Origin: Charina bottae
Taxonomy: Eukaryota; Chordata; Lepidosauria; Squamata; Charinaidae
Length of the DNA: 64,000 nt
Direction: 5' to 3'
NCBI GenBank assembly: GCA_023362775.1
Contig: JALMGJ010000008.1
Coordinates: 34,645,001-34,709,000, forward strand
This document shows positions 22,676-32,199 of this stretch, in pieces. The translations under genes were made by a program, and so were the position numbers. Each line of letters starts with the position of its first letter. The first letter of the stretch is position 1. The notes under the pieces are model-generated. The model was not told the origin of the DNA, ran no database searches, and saw nothing but the letters and a program-made list of their open reading frames with translations.

Positions 22676-23460
22676 GGCGATCACCTGTAGCCAAGTAAGA
22701 TTGTCCTCCAGGGGTAAAATCTTAACAGTGAATCTGTAAGTGGCTGTAAAGGCCAATTCTGGATCCGCACAACCTCCCACAATGAGAGTATAGGTTTCCT
22801 GGTGGAAGACGGTCACGATGAGGGTTTGCTTGACGTGCCTTCCTCTTAGCTCATTTCTCCCTTTCACCCTGTACTCATGCTTCTTCAAAGTTCATAGCAC
22901 CTTTAATAAAGGCTGACCTCCAATTGAAATGCTCATGAGTTAGGGCTTCCCAGTTCTCAATGCTGATATTATTATTTTTTAATTATCTTTGAGAGTATCT
23001 TTGAATCTCTTTTGCTGTCCACCAATATTCCGTTTTCCATTCTTAAGTTGGGAGTAAAGTAGCTGCTTTGGAAGACGATGGTCAGGCATTCGAACAACAT
23101 GGCCGGTCCAGCAAAGTTGATGTTGGATGATCATTGTTTCAACACTGGTGTTCTTCACTTCTTCCAATACGCTAACATTAGTCCACCTATCTTCCCAAGT
23201 AATTTGCAGAATTTTTCAGAGGCAGCGTTGATGGAATCTTTCAAGACGTTGGAGGTGGCGTTTGTAGCGGTTCCAAGTTTCACAGGCGTACAATAGGGTC
23301 GGTAGTACAATGGCTTTGTAAACAAGCATTTTGGTCTCCCTGCAAATGTCCCGATCCTCAAACACTCTACGCTTCATTCGGGAGAAAGCTACACTGAGCA
23401 GAGCTCAAACGATGCTGAATTTCAGCATCGATGTCGGCTTTTGTAGATAGATGGCTGCCA
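22676..23460 (-). mobile_element. Non-LTR LINE 3' end (post-RT domain and 3' UTR)
   Basis: The minus strand encodes the conserved region after a reverse transcriptase: a block with LVYKAIVLPTLLY, then HQLCWTGHVVRMPDHRLPKQ, then GKRNIGGQQKRFKDTLKDN. One frameshift separates the first block from the rest. The 3' UTR ends at GGCGATCAC...AGTAAGATTGTCCTCC. The same 3' end recurs at 26540-26800. The exact clade is not settled by eye. Confidence 0.75.
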
Positions 23461-23569
23461 AGATAAGAAAAGAATAAAGAAAAGAATAAGAAACGAAAAG
23501 AAAATAAGAAGGAGTATACTGGCACAGGACTCAAATCCACATACTACAGCTTACATAAGACAGTTTGAA

Positions 23570-24112
23570 ATGGAGAAAGAGGGTGAACCAGAATCTGTGG
23601 AGGGAGAGGCCAACCCTGAAAGTAAACCAGAGCCATCTAAAGCCCTGATAAGTATAATGAGGAAGATGCTGAGGCAACAAGATGAGAAGAGACAAATGAT
23701 GGCTAAAAGAGAGGGGGAAGAAGAAAAGAAAGCTCTCCAAAAAGAGGAGGAAGATAGTTTATGGAGGGAAACTGAGTGAAGAGATTGCTTAGAGAAAGAA
23801 AGATTGGAAAGGGAGATCCAAGAGAGGAGTTCAAGAAGCTTTTAGTGCTTCTTAAAGGAACACAGACATGTGATGGAGAAACACCAGTATCTCCAAATCC
23901 AGTTTCCAAAACTTACAGAGGAGGAAGATATTGAATCATTTTTTGTTAAGTTTGAGAGAGTTGCTATAGCTTGTAAATGGCCAGAAGAAGAATGGATAGC
24001 TAGGTTGGCACCTTGCCTAACTGGGAAAGCACTTAGGGCTTATACCAGTTTACCAGCACAGGAAGTAACAGACTACAAAAGAGTAAAAGAAGTTATTTTG
24101 TATTGGTATTAA
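23570..24112 (+). pseudogene. Ty3/gypsy-like gag remnant
   Basis: Two open pieces in different frames. The first (23570-23779) is a very acidic and basic, Glu/Lys-rich stretch. The second (23870-24112) has the gag-type pattern with FPKLTEEEDIESFFVKFERV, then CKWPEEEW, LAPCLTGKALRAY and a VKEVIL...Y end. This pattern is shared by gag proteins of vertebrate Ty3/gypsy elements and the related SCAN domain. No protease, polymerase or LTR is seen beside it, and the sequence stops abruptly. It is a broken fragment, not a working gene. A SCAN-derived host fragment is less likely but possible. Confidence 0.6.
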
Positions 24113-24415
24113 GTAACACAATATACTATACATACCGGCAAAGGTTTCATTTGATGATGACATTATAATTTTGTCTTCATTGTGACTTAATTAGTTTTGT
24201 CTGCTCATTGCCTTTATTAATAAAATATTAAACTGCCAGTAAGAACAGTTTCTGAATCTGGAATTGCATAATAGCCCCATATTATATTTTGCTTTGGGAA
24301 GCAAAATATTTCCAGCCAATCCTTGGATGTGTGTTTATTAATACATCATTTAACAAAATGGCTTTGGGTTTTTTATACGGTGAAAATATTTTAGCCTGTG
24401 AATAAAAACACATAC

Positions 24416-24594
24416 CATATACTTTAACATTTCAGAAGTTTGCACCACACAAGCAGTAAAACAGACCACTGCATCAGTATTTGGCAGATTAATGACACAT
24501 CCAGCTGTTACTGTTTCCAGTCTCCAGGCTCTCAAAACCAGTTTGTACAAGATCCCTGCTCTACAAACTGCATCCATCATCTCTTCAGCTGGCC
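24416..24594 (-). CDS. Candidate coding exon of an unidentified gene
   Basis: This is the clearest exon in the window. The acceptor TTCTTGTTCTTCGTATTGCAG precedes it (positions after 24594 on plus), and the donor ATG|GTATGT closes it. The 179-bp block gives 59 open codons after two bases (phase 1 start, phase 0 end). It includes MDAVCRAGILYKLVLRAW and later DAVVCFTACVVQTSEMLKYM. The composition is that of a folded helical protein with several cysteines, not of a transposon. I do not recognise the family. The next exon must start in phase 0, and I did not find it. Confidence 0.6.
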
Positions 24595-24599
24595 CTGCA

Positions 24600-25428
24600 A
24601 TACGAAGAACAAGAAGTTAGCCATCAATATATCAACCCATAGAACCTGCAGAAGCAAACATTCTTCCCTCCCCGTTCCAAGATAAATTAAGAAAATAAAT
24701 TAAAATGCTTATTTGCAGCCCTTCATATCTTTACTTTGTGTTGGGTGCATTTGCTTGACTATATGCAAAAAAAAATCTGAAGAGTTTCTGCCAAACAAGA
24801 AACCCATCTTTCTTTTTAAAAGACCTAAGACCTAGGTGATAGCAAGTGTGTGGTGAGAGTTTTTTTTTTTCCTGTTCTTTTCAAATGAGTAAATGAACCA
24901 TCAACAAGCTCCACTAGAGTTGGAGTATTTCAAAAGAAGTGACTTGCCTTACTATAGTTTGGCTCAGCTGCCAAACAGAACAGCATGGGATCACACAGGT
25001 ATTCAATCAAAGCACCTCTTTAAGGCAAAACCATGTGAAGTAGTGCCCATCTCTTACTGTCAAAGTGGAGTGGTTGTATTGTACTATTTCATTAGTAGCA
25101 GTGGCTTCTATACATGTGAAGTAGAGCAGCCAAGGGAGATTGAAAAATCCTCCTATCCCAAGTCTTTGTTGAGATGGTGTGTCTTCTTTTGCTGAGTTGC
25201 ATGATTTGCCTCTGTGGGGTACTTCATCTAATCAATTCAAAGTGTTAATTCCTCATTAAATGAAACACCATATTGAGGTGGATCGGATATGATCTGCACA
25301 CCCTTAAAAACAATGTATGTATTATTTCTAGTGGTTCTTCCTAGAATTATTGAATTACTGTTAAAAGCAAAAAAAAAAATCCCTTCTCACCCCTAGAATT
25401 ATTTGATCATGCCATTGTTCCTCTAGAG
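24600..25428. other. Intron-like sequence, no clear exon
   Basis: A plus-strand open stretch (24893-25195) lacks splice or domain support. On the minus strand a short block near 25070-25115 has splice-like edges, but its phase does not fit the flanking exons. Confidence 0.35.
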
Positions 25429-25548
25429 CAGCCTTTCTCAACTTTTTGACCCTGGAGGGACCCTTGAAATATTTTTTCAGGCCTTGGGGAGCCCCTGCAC
25501 ATTCAGGCTCAAATATAGGCCAGAAGTTACAAAACCATTATATCCATT
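25429..25548. mobile_element. hAT-type MITE end
   Basis: CAGCCTTTCTCAACTTTTTG begins a sequence with a hAT-like terminus and GGCCTTGGGGAGCCCCTGCA. The opposite end is not found, so it may be truncated or run into the LINE to its right. Confidence 0.4.
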
Positions 25549-26548
25549 TCATGGGTTTTTTCTTCTTTCGTATCCAGATGAAACCTTAAGCTGCCAATAT
25601 GATGCCACCTTCTTAGCTTTATCATTGGCCAGAAACAAATCATTTTCAGTGCATGCTATTGGTAATAATTGGCAGGTCAGCAGGTGGTCCGAATTTTGTA
25701 TCTCTCCACACTCACACTGCGTATTATTATCCGTCAACAATCCCCATTTGAGCATATTTGTTCTGCACTTAGGCACTCCAACCCTCAACCTATTCAAAGT
25801 CCTCCAAATGACATACAGTAAGGGAGATTGGATCCCTCAACCATATTCTCCTTTGGAACTATTCCTTGGTCAGTGATTTCTCTCCTCCATCTGCCAATTC
25901 GGTTTTGTTCTTGCGTACCCTCAAGGATGTTCGTTCTTACCATAAAACTCTTCCTAGATTTTAATTGACGGGTTTGAGGCTCATACCCATACAGAGGGTG
26001 CCGGGGATCACTCTCTTGTTTTGTTCTCTCAACATCTGCTGCTACTTCTCTCCTGATCTTAGGTGGTGCAATACCGACAAGCAGGTACATTTTCTCAATT
26101 GGTGTAGGTTTAAGACATCCTGTCACTATTCGTAGTGCTTCATTTACGGTGATATCAACTTGTTTTGCATGTGCGGACACATTCCATACTGGAGAGGCAT
26201 ACTCTGCTGCAGCAATACGCAAGGCCAAAACTGATGTTCGTAATGTGGATGGCTGGGGTCCCCATGTATAATTTGTCATTTTCTAATAATATTATTCCTC
26301 GCACTAACCTTAGCCTTAAAATTCAGGCAGTGTTTTTTAAAGGAAAGCATTCGATCAAGTGTCACACCAAGATACTCCGGTGTAGGGCAATTCTGTAATC
26401 GGTTCCCTTGCCATATAATATTCAGTTTAGCCCCAGTGTCTTGATTTTGGAGATGGAAAGCACACACTTGAGTCTTACTTAGATTAGGCCTCAGATGATT
26501 AATAGTATAATATTGTCCTAATTTTTCCAGTGCTATCATCATCATCAT
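25549..26548 (-). mobile_element. Jockey/I-group LINE, C-terminal fragment
   Basis: Three overlapping minus-strand frames cover the region after the reverse transcriptase: LRPNLSKTQVCAFHLQNQ and EYLGVTLDRMLSFKKHC (26276-26548), then AAEYASPVWNVSAHAKQVD and TGCLKPTPIEKMYLLVGIAP (25794-26279), then a CECG...H...C zinc-binding tail (25549-25797). Two frameshifts separate them. The reverse transcriptase core is missing. It lies within the intron between candidate exons 27341-27468 and 24416-24594. Confidence 0.8.
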
Positions 26549-26800
26549 TGGCGATCACTCGTAGCCGAGTAAGATTGTCTTCCAAAGGTAAAATTTTAAT
26601 GGTGAATCCGTCATGTGTTTTTTACGACCGCTAGATGGTGACCCCACTGGTCGCGGTAATCCAGTCAGGGAGAAAATGAGGCAAGGATCGAGGCAGTTGA
26701 GTAGTTCGGCAGCTGTATCCATGACTGAGCAGCCCTATTTAGGATCCACTCTGCTCACCCCATATGGGGAGGGGGCTAGAAAAGGTGCCCTAAACATAGT
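26540..26800 (-). mobile_element. Second LINE 3' end, 5'-truncated
   Basis: TGGCGATCACTCGTAGCCGA and AGTAAGATTGTCTTCCAAAG match the 3' end of the LINE at 22676-22730. It abuts the Jockey/I-like LINE through an (ATC)n tail, so one inserted beside or into the other. Confidence 0.6.
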
Positions 26801-27338
26801 CCAGTGCTATAGTTTTATTTATCATAACAACCTCCCATGCCTTATGAACCAGTTCTTTCAAAGGATTTGACCTGTCTTTCTTTGCCTACACTCCCATGTA
26901 CTGTAAATCACCTCTTCTGAAAGACTTGAACAGCCCTATCATGGCATAGAATTTGGGCACACTGGGAATTCAACAGCAACAAGTAGGCATTTTCTATTCC
27001 AAAATCCAGCTCCATGTGGGTTCATACTGATTGCATTGTATGAGATTGACTGGAATGCAGCACCTTCACCTTCTGCTTCTGCAATAGAAAGATCCTTGGC
27101 CATGAAGAAGGAGCCCACAAAGATGCATCACCATTCTCTGAAACAGGGGATGCACTAGCAAATCATGTGATTTGGGGGTTGATTTGGGAAAAGGCCATGC
27201 AATGGATCCCAACCCACTAAAATAATACAGGAAAGGAGTCATAAGACTAAAACTGAACTTTTCATTGGATCTTACAGTGCTATTTGCCACTTCCTAAAAG
27301 AAGACACAACAAGCCTTAAAATTAAATATGTCAAACTT
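26801..27338. other. Intron-like sequence
   Basis: Nothing recognised. Confidence 0.35.
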
Positions 27339-27340
27339 AC

Positions 27341-27468
27341 CAGTTGCATAGGGCTAGTGAAAGCTGTGTTGAATATGTAAATTTCATCTGAAATATATAA
27401 TATTGCAACTAATTGTGTAGAAATTGTAATTCCTCTCATCACCAGTCTGCCTACATTCTCTGTCATTC
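27341..27468 (-). CDS. Candidate coding exon of an unidentified gene
   Basis: The acceptor TTGTTCACTCATCACAG lies just beyond 27468, and the donor CTG|GTAAGT at the lower edge matches the consensus fully. The 128-bp block has 42 open codons after two bases: phase 1 in, phase 0 out. It contains ENVGRLVMRGITISTQLVAI and then SDEIYIFNTAFTSPMQL. Both other frames are closed. An (AC)n/(AG)n microsatellite begins 18 bases outside the acceptor edge and forms the pyrimidine tract when read in this direction. The product is not recognised. Confidence 0.55.
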
Positions 27469-27485
27469 CTGTGATGAGTGAACAA

Positions 27486-27486
<1 letters not shown>

Positions 27487-27576
<90 letters not shown>
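27487..27576. repeat. (AC)n(AG)n compound microsatellite
   Basis: Eighteen AC units followed by 27 AG units. On the minus strand this reads (CT)n(GT)n and sits directly upstream of a candidate 3' splice site. Confidence 0.97.
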
Positions 27577-27579
<3 letters not shown>

Positions 27580-27580
<1 letters not shown>

Positions 27581-27990
27581 GCAAGGAAAGAGAATAAAAA
27601 ACTGCAGAGGTTTTCAGCTGCATAGAATGACTGGAAGCTATTGTACAGCTCCCCTTAGTGGCAGTAACTTTGAACATTATGTATGTGTGTTTTTTCTCAG
27701 TGCATTGCAGATTCAAGGTTAAATGGCTGGCATTTTACTGTTCCTTATTCTTATTAGTAATCAAACTTCTGTCTTTAAGGAAAGTAGAGTGAATCTTTGG
27801 TCTGAATATATTTACAATATTTCTCTCCTTTCTTCCATCCCACTCTTGTTTATATTTAAATTCTTTTTTTCTTTTGCAAAAGGCATCCACCCATTTTTAC
27901 CTTCCAGTACATGGGAAAGCAACTATTCATCTAGAGACAATGAACAATGAGCAGAGAATGCTTGAAGGAGACACTTACTTTACGGTCGCC
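27580..27990. other. Unassigned
   Basis: No exon or repeat recognised on either strand. Confidence 0.35.
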
Positions 27991-28009
27991 CTTATGAAAC
28001 GTGCACATA

Positions 28010-28330
28010 TGAAGAGAAGACAGCAGTGGTGATAGATGTAGCAGTGCCAAGTGACAGCAACATCAGGAAGAAGGAGTATGAGAAGCTGGAGAAGTACCAG
28101 GGCCTGAAGGAGGAACTAGAGAGGATGTGGAAAGTGAAGGTCAAAGTGGTCCCAGTGGTGGTAGAGGCACTCAGGGCTGTGATTCCTAAGTAGGGAGAAT
28201 GGCTCCAAGAGATCCCAGGAGCAACATCAGAGCTCTCTGTCCAGAAGAGTGCAGTGCTAGGAACAGCTAAGATACTGCACAGAACCCTCAAACTCCCAGG
28301 CCTCTGGTAGAGGACCCGAGGTTGAAGAAG
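28010..28330 (+). mobile_element. R4-like LINE, C-terminal endonuclease-region fragment
   Basis: The plus strand encodes TAVVIDVAVPSDSNIRKKEY, then EKYQGLKEELERMWKVKVKV and PVVVEAL before a TAG, with the reading recoverable beyond it (SVQKSAVLGTAKIL). This matches the C-terminal part of R2/R4-group elements, where the restriction-like endonuclease lies. The 5' part is missing. The piece ends at a long (AT)n array, which probably grew from its tail. Confidence 0.7.
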
Positions 28331-28356
28331 ACAAATACCACCCACGGGGTGAGAAG

Positions 28357-28358
<2 letters not shown>

Positions 28359-28411
<53 letters not shown>

Positions 28412-28445
28412 CATACATACATACATACATACATACATACACACA

Positions 28446-28535
<90 letters not shown>

Positions 28536-28540
28536 TACAC
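28359..28540. repeat. (AT)n(ACAT)n(AC)n(ACACAT)n microsatellite
   Basis: Four blocks: AT to 28406, ACAT to about 28440, AC, then ACACAT to 28540. Confidence 0.97.
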
Positions 28541-28544
28541 GATC

Positions 28545-29490
28545 TCAGTATTTGTTTCTGGCTTTGCTGAGAGTTACAGTTCAGCAGCTTCTGAAGGGCC
28601 AAGGGTAACCTATCCCAGACTCACTGATTTGGATAAGCTACAATACAGATCTGGCAATGTATTGTTAGACTAGTGTTTTCCAATTGATTGGGCTTATAGA
28701 TTTCATCATCCCAGATCTTTGACCATAGGAGCTAAGGCTTGCTATAGTCTCAAGATCTGGAGGGACCTAGCTTGAGAAGGCTGGTGTAGATAGTAAGGGT
28801 GCAATTTTCAAAGAATGGTGTGTGTTTACTCAAGAAATTCCCTGGAATTCAAAAGAGGTTATTTAAAGGCAAATGTGCCTAGGCTGCTATCATAAATAAT
28901 CCTATATACACCTACATGAAAATAAGTCCCACTGTATCCAGGGATGTTTTCGTAGCCAGGCAAGTGTTTTCCTCACTCTTCCTTCATTTATATTTTGTTA
29001 CATTTGTATACCATTGCATACATTTGCATAAGGCTAAGAAAAAAATATTCTGAAGGAAGAATTTGAATGATTCCTATTTGTTTTGGCAGGTATGAACTTA
29101 GAAGAAGCAGTCCTTCAGAGGGGAGAGGAAAAATCAGGGAATCTTTCAGATGGTGGTCATTTGATTTTTTTTTTAAAAAAATGAAGGGGCCAATTAATAG
29201 GTTGGTTGAATTACAGTATATCACCATGAAAAATCATCTATATTGACATTTTCTTGTTGATTCCATGCAGTGAGCATCAGAAATGTTTCTCTTTGGTCCA
29301 TAAGTTAAAACTGGAGGTTTGTATATACAGTAACTAGACCTCTTGTTTGGTAGCTCTCATTTGGGCCATATGCAGAGGGATATACAGTATATGGAACTTT
29401 CTTTGCTGGCTTTTAAAAGAGCCCTGACGTCTTTTCTCTTTTTAATTATACTATTTTTTATCTGTTTGGGGATGTTACATTTGTTTTTAA
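28545..29490. other. Unassigned, with a MITE-like scrap
   Basis: 28680-28790 has the ATCTGGAGGGACCTAGCTTG motif also seen in scraps near 37.1 and 56.7 kb. The rest is not recognised. Confidence 0.35.
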
Positions 29491-29499
29491 AATGTCACA

Positions 29500-30060
29500 C
29501 TCTTTCTTTATGAGAATATTATCAACTCAATCCAACCATAACATTCTTGGTGTTCTTTTTCCTCTTGACCCATTCATTTAACCTTCATGTATTTCTTTTA
29601 TGATTTCATTCTCATTTGTTCTTTCTATATGATCAAGCCACCTCAATATGCATCTTTCATACTGGTCATCACTTGTGTATTTAACCCATATTCATTCAGT
29701 ATGCATTTATGCTTTACTCTGCCCCTTATTGTTTTACCACACACACTAAGTAATTCCCACTGCATTCAACTTATTTGAGTTCCTTTTGGTAGATGGGCAG
29801 TTATATAAACTTATTTAGTAATTTTTTTTGTTTCTCCTGACACCCTTAACTCTCACTTTCATATAACAAAGTAGGTAGCATCATACTCTTATACACAGCC
29901 AAGTTTCTTCTTTTAACAAACTTTCATTTTATGCATCAATAAACCTATTACAGACTTATATTTTGATTACAATTGGCACGTCTTAAAATTTCTCCATCAA
30001 TTTTCCCATCTTCAGTAAATATTTTACGAACATACATAAAGTTATCTACTTGTTCTAGTT
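29500..30060 (-). mobile_element. Old non-LTR LINE, post-RT part
   Basis: The minus strand gives KKLEQVDNFMYVRKIFTEDG and KIDGEILRRANCNQN near 29948-30060. The lower part decays from CILRWLDHIERTNENEII. Both are post-reverse-transcriptase motifs. It continues the fragment at 30740-31240, from which repeats and an insertion separate it. Confidence 0.65.
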
Positions 30061-30063
30061 TTT

Positions 30064-30068
<5 letters not shown>

Positions 30069-30105
<37 letters not shown>

Positions 30106-30118
30106 ATCCCCCCCCACA

Positions 30119-30179
<61 letters not shown>

Positions 30180-30216
30180 ACATACATACACATACATACA
30201 TACATATACATACATA
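30069..30216. repeat. (AT)n(AC)n(ACAT)n microsatellite
   Basis: AT to about 30104, a C run, then AC with TACA variants. Confidence 0.97.
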
Positions 30217-30217
30217 C

Positions 30218-30320
30218 ACATTTTATTTATTTTTATTTATTTATTTATGTATTTATACCCCGCCTATTCCCTCCCTAGACGGAGGGCTCTAGGTGGCTTA
30301 CAATAATTGAATTCATACAT
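30218..30320 (-). repeat. LINE 3' tail fragment
   Basis: ATTTATTT array followed by ACCCCGCCTATTCCCTCCCT and GGGCTCTAGGTGGCTTACAA, the antisense of an L2/CR1-like squamate 3' end. Confidence 0.5.
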
Positions 30321-30359
30321 ATTATACAGCATATATATTAACAATGTTTACCCACACGT

Positions 30360-30734
30360 TAGGGAGTGGGTGAGGGAACCGGCTCTTCTTCCGCAGGTAT
30401 CGGACTACATGCCCCAGAATCCCTCGCTTCCGAGCCGGCTGCTGACGTCCTGGAAGTTGTCATTCGGGATCCGCCGTCCTCCGCCACCATCCACGGGGCT
30501 CACCAGATCTTCTTTGTTCTGAGGGCGACCCCCGACAGGACGCCAGCAAATTGACCCACTTTAAACGTGGTACCCATTTAACTACTCGCATTAGCTTTCG
30601 AACTGTTGGGTTGACAGAAGCTGGGGTGAATGGTGAGAGCTCACTTCACCACGTGGGGATTCGAACTGCTGACCATTAGACCGGCAGTCTTTTTATAGCT
30701 CAGCGGTTTAACCCGCTGAGCCACCGCGCCCCTT
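30360..30734 (-). mobile_element. Diverged tRNA-SINE with GC-rich extension
   Basis: 30560-30734 is a tRNA-SINE related to the main family (TTCGAACTGCTGACC B-box side and GGTTTAACCCGCTGAGCCAC A-box side). The adjoining 30360-30540 is GC-rich and unassigned. TACA-type microsatellite occurs on both sides, so the block probably inserted into the array. Confidence 0.55.
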
Positions 30735-30739
30735 ACATA

Positions 30740-31240
30740 CATACATACACGAGAGAGAGAGAGTTTGCAATCATTCACTCCAGCTTCTCTGTCAAACACA
30801 ACTATATTTTTGATAGATTAATTTTTGTTTTTAGCTGCAGTCAGTTCTAACATTAGTTGCAAATCATTTGGATTCTCAACACATGTCATCATCTGCATAC
30901 AAATGTAGGTTTATGTTCATGTCCCCATTCAGTACACCTCTGATATCACCTCTGATATTTCTTATACATTTACTGTGAATACATTTAACAACTAAGGGGA
31001 CATTACAAATTCTTGTTTTATTCTTTGCTCATTTTTGAACCATCCATGAAGCATTCCATTTATTCTCATGCATGCTTGACTTTCACCATATACAATTCTT
31101 ACTGCATTTAGCAATCAATAATTGATATATGTGTGTGTGTATATTTCAGACCTATGCACTTTGCTGTACTACTTCTATAAATCACCAAATCTACAATAAA
31201 CTTTCTTCCTCACATTTATGCACTTCTCAATAACTTACCC
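30740..31240 (-). mobile_element. Old non-LTR LINE, reverse transcriptase part
   Basis: On the minus strand GTATGCAGATGATGACATGT decays from the YADD active site (30880-30900). Upstream, WFKNEQRIKQEFVMSP corresponds to the block before it. Stops are frequent. Confidence 0.55.
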
Positions 31241-31303
31241 AAGAGCAGAGGTTTGGTCTGTCCAACCCTTGCACCAAGCTTTGCACTTTCCAAATTTTTC
31301 TCA

Positions 31304-31370
31304 TGGAGATGGGCGGTGATAGAAGTTGGACAAACAAACAAACAAACAAATAAATAAATAAAAATTCTAT
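31304..31370 (+). repeat. LINE/SINE tail with AAAC/AAAT units
   Basis: GGAGATGGGCGGTGATAGAA followed by (CAAA)n and (TAAA)n. Confidence 0.55.
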
Positions 31371-31824
31371 TCTTCTAATTGTCAAGCACAGGTGCAGTCT
31401 TTGCACACATATTCACTACCATAAGCAAACAACATATTTTACCATTTCTCCACATCAACCATCCATACTTACAATTTTCTTACTATCCAGTCTTACAATT
31501 CTTACAGCATTTTTAAACTTCCTTTTCATCATTTTTTAATAATTTCAGTTTGTTTCAATTCTGCTGTTTAACATACCATTCCCATATAACTCTCTAAAAT
31601 ACTCCTTTTATTTCTGTCACTTCAGTTTCATCCCAAATCATTTCACTCCTGTTATCTTTAATGCTATTGACTCTGCTGAAGGCTTCTCATTTAGTCACCT
31701 AATCTCAATTCCAAAATAAATTTGTTTGATTTCCATAAAAATGGTCTGCATTTTGTTTGCCTCCTTTAATCTTAACCATTTCCTTCTCTCCTTGCTTGTA
31801 TTGTTTGCAATCACCTTTTTTTCT

Positions 31825-32180
31825 TTTTCTTTTTAATATATTTTATTGAGTTTTAAATATACATAGATAAAAGTTGGAAACGGAAAAAGAAATAGAAATA
31901 CAAATCAAAGAAAGAGGAAAAAAAGGTGTAGTAAAGTAAAGAAAAAAAGAAAAATATGAAACATAGAAATTAGTCAACTTCCGATTTATCCCTGGTCATA
32001 GTAATTTAAAAAATTAATCTTACATGCTAGGTCTATTTATAACATTGAAAAACATTTCTTGTCTAATATATCAATTTATATATATTTTAGTCTTCAAATC
32101 CCCATATAAGCTTTGCCCCTCCTGCATTTTGCAAATAGTCCGTTAATGGTTTCCACTCTTTAAGAAAGTAATAGTTTGAA
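31825..32180 (-). mobile_element. 5'-truncated L1 with 18-bp target duplication
   Basis: The direct repeat GCAATCACCTTTTTTTCT (31807-31824 and 32181-32198) flanks a 356-bp minus-strand insert. It ends in a poly(A)-like run after CAATAAAATATATT, with an A/G-rich stretch further in. It resembles the 3' end of the L1-like element at 44188. Confidence 0.8.
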
Positions 32181-32199
32181 GCAATCACCTTTTTTTCTC

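Noticed and set aside
25070..25115. Short minus-strand block with splice-like edges in the candidate intron
   Set aside because: Its phase (1 to 0) cannot join the flanking candidate exons.
27992..28602. Long open frames rich in Tyr/Val/Cys/His over 28.3-28.6 kb
   Set aside because: They are translations of AT/ACAT/AC microsatellites.
7705..30216. CRISPR-like repetition
   Set aside because: The arrays are microsatellites with no spacers; nothing prokaryotic is present.
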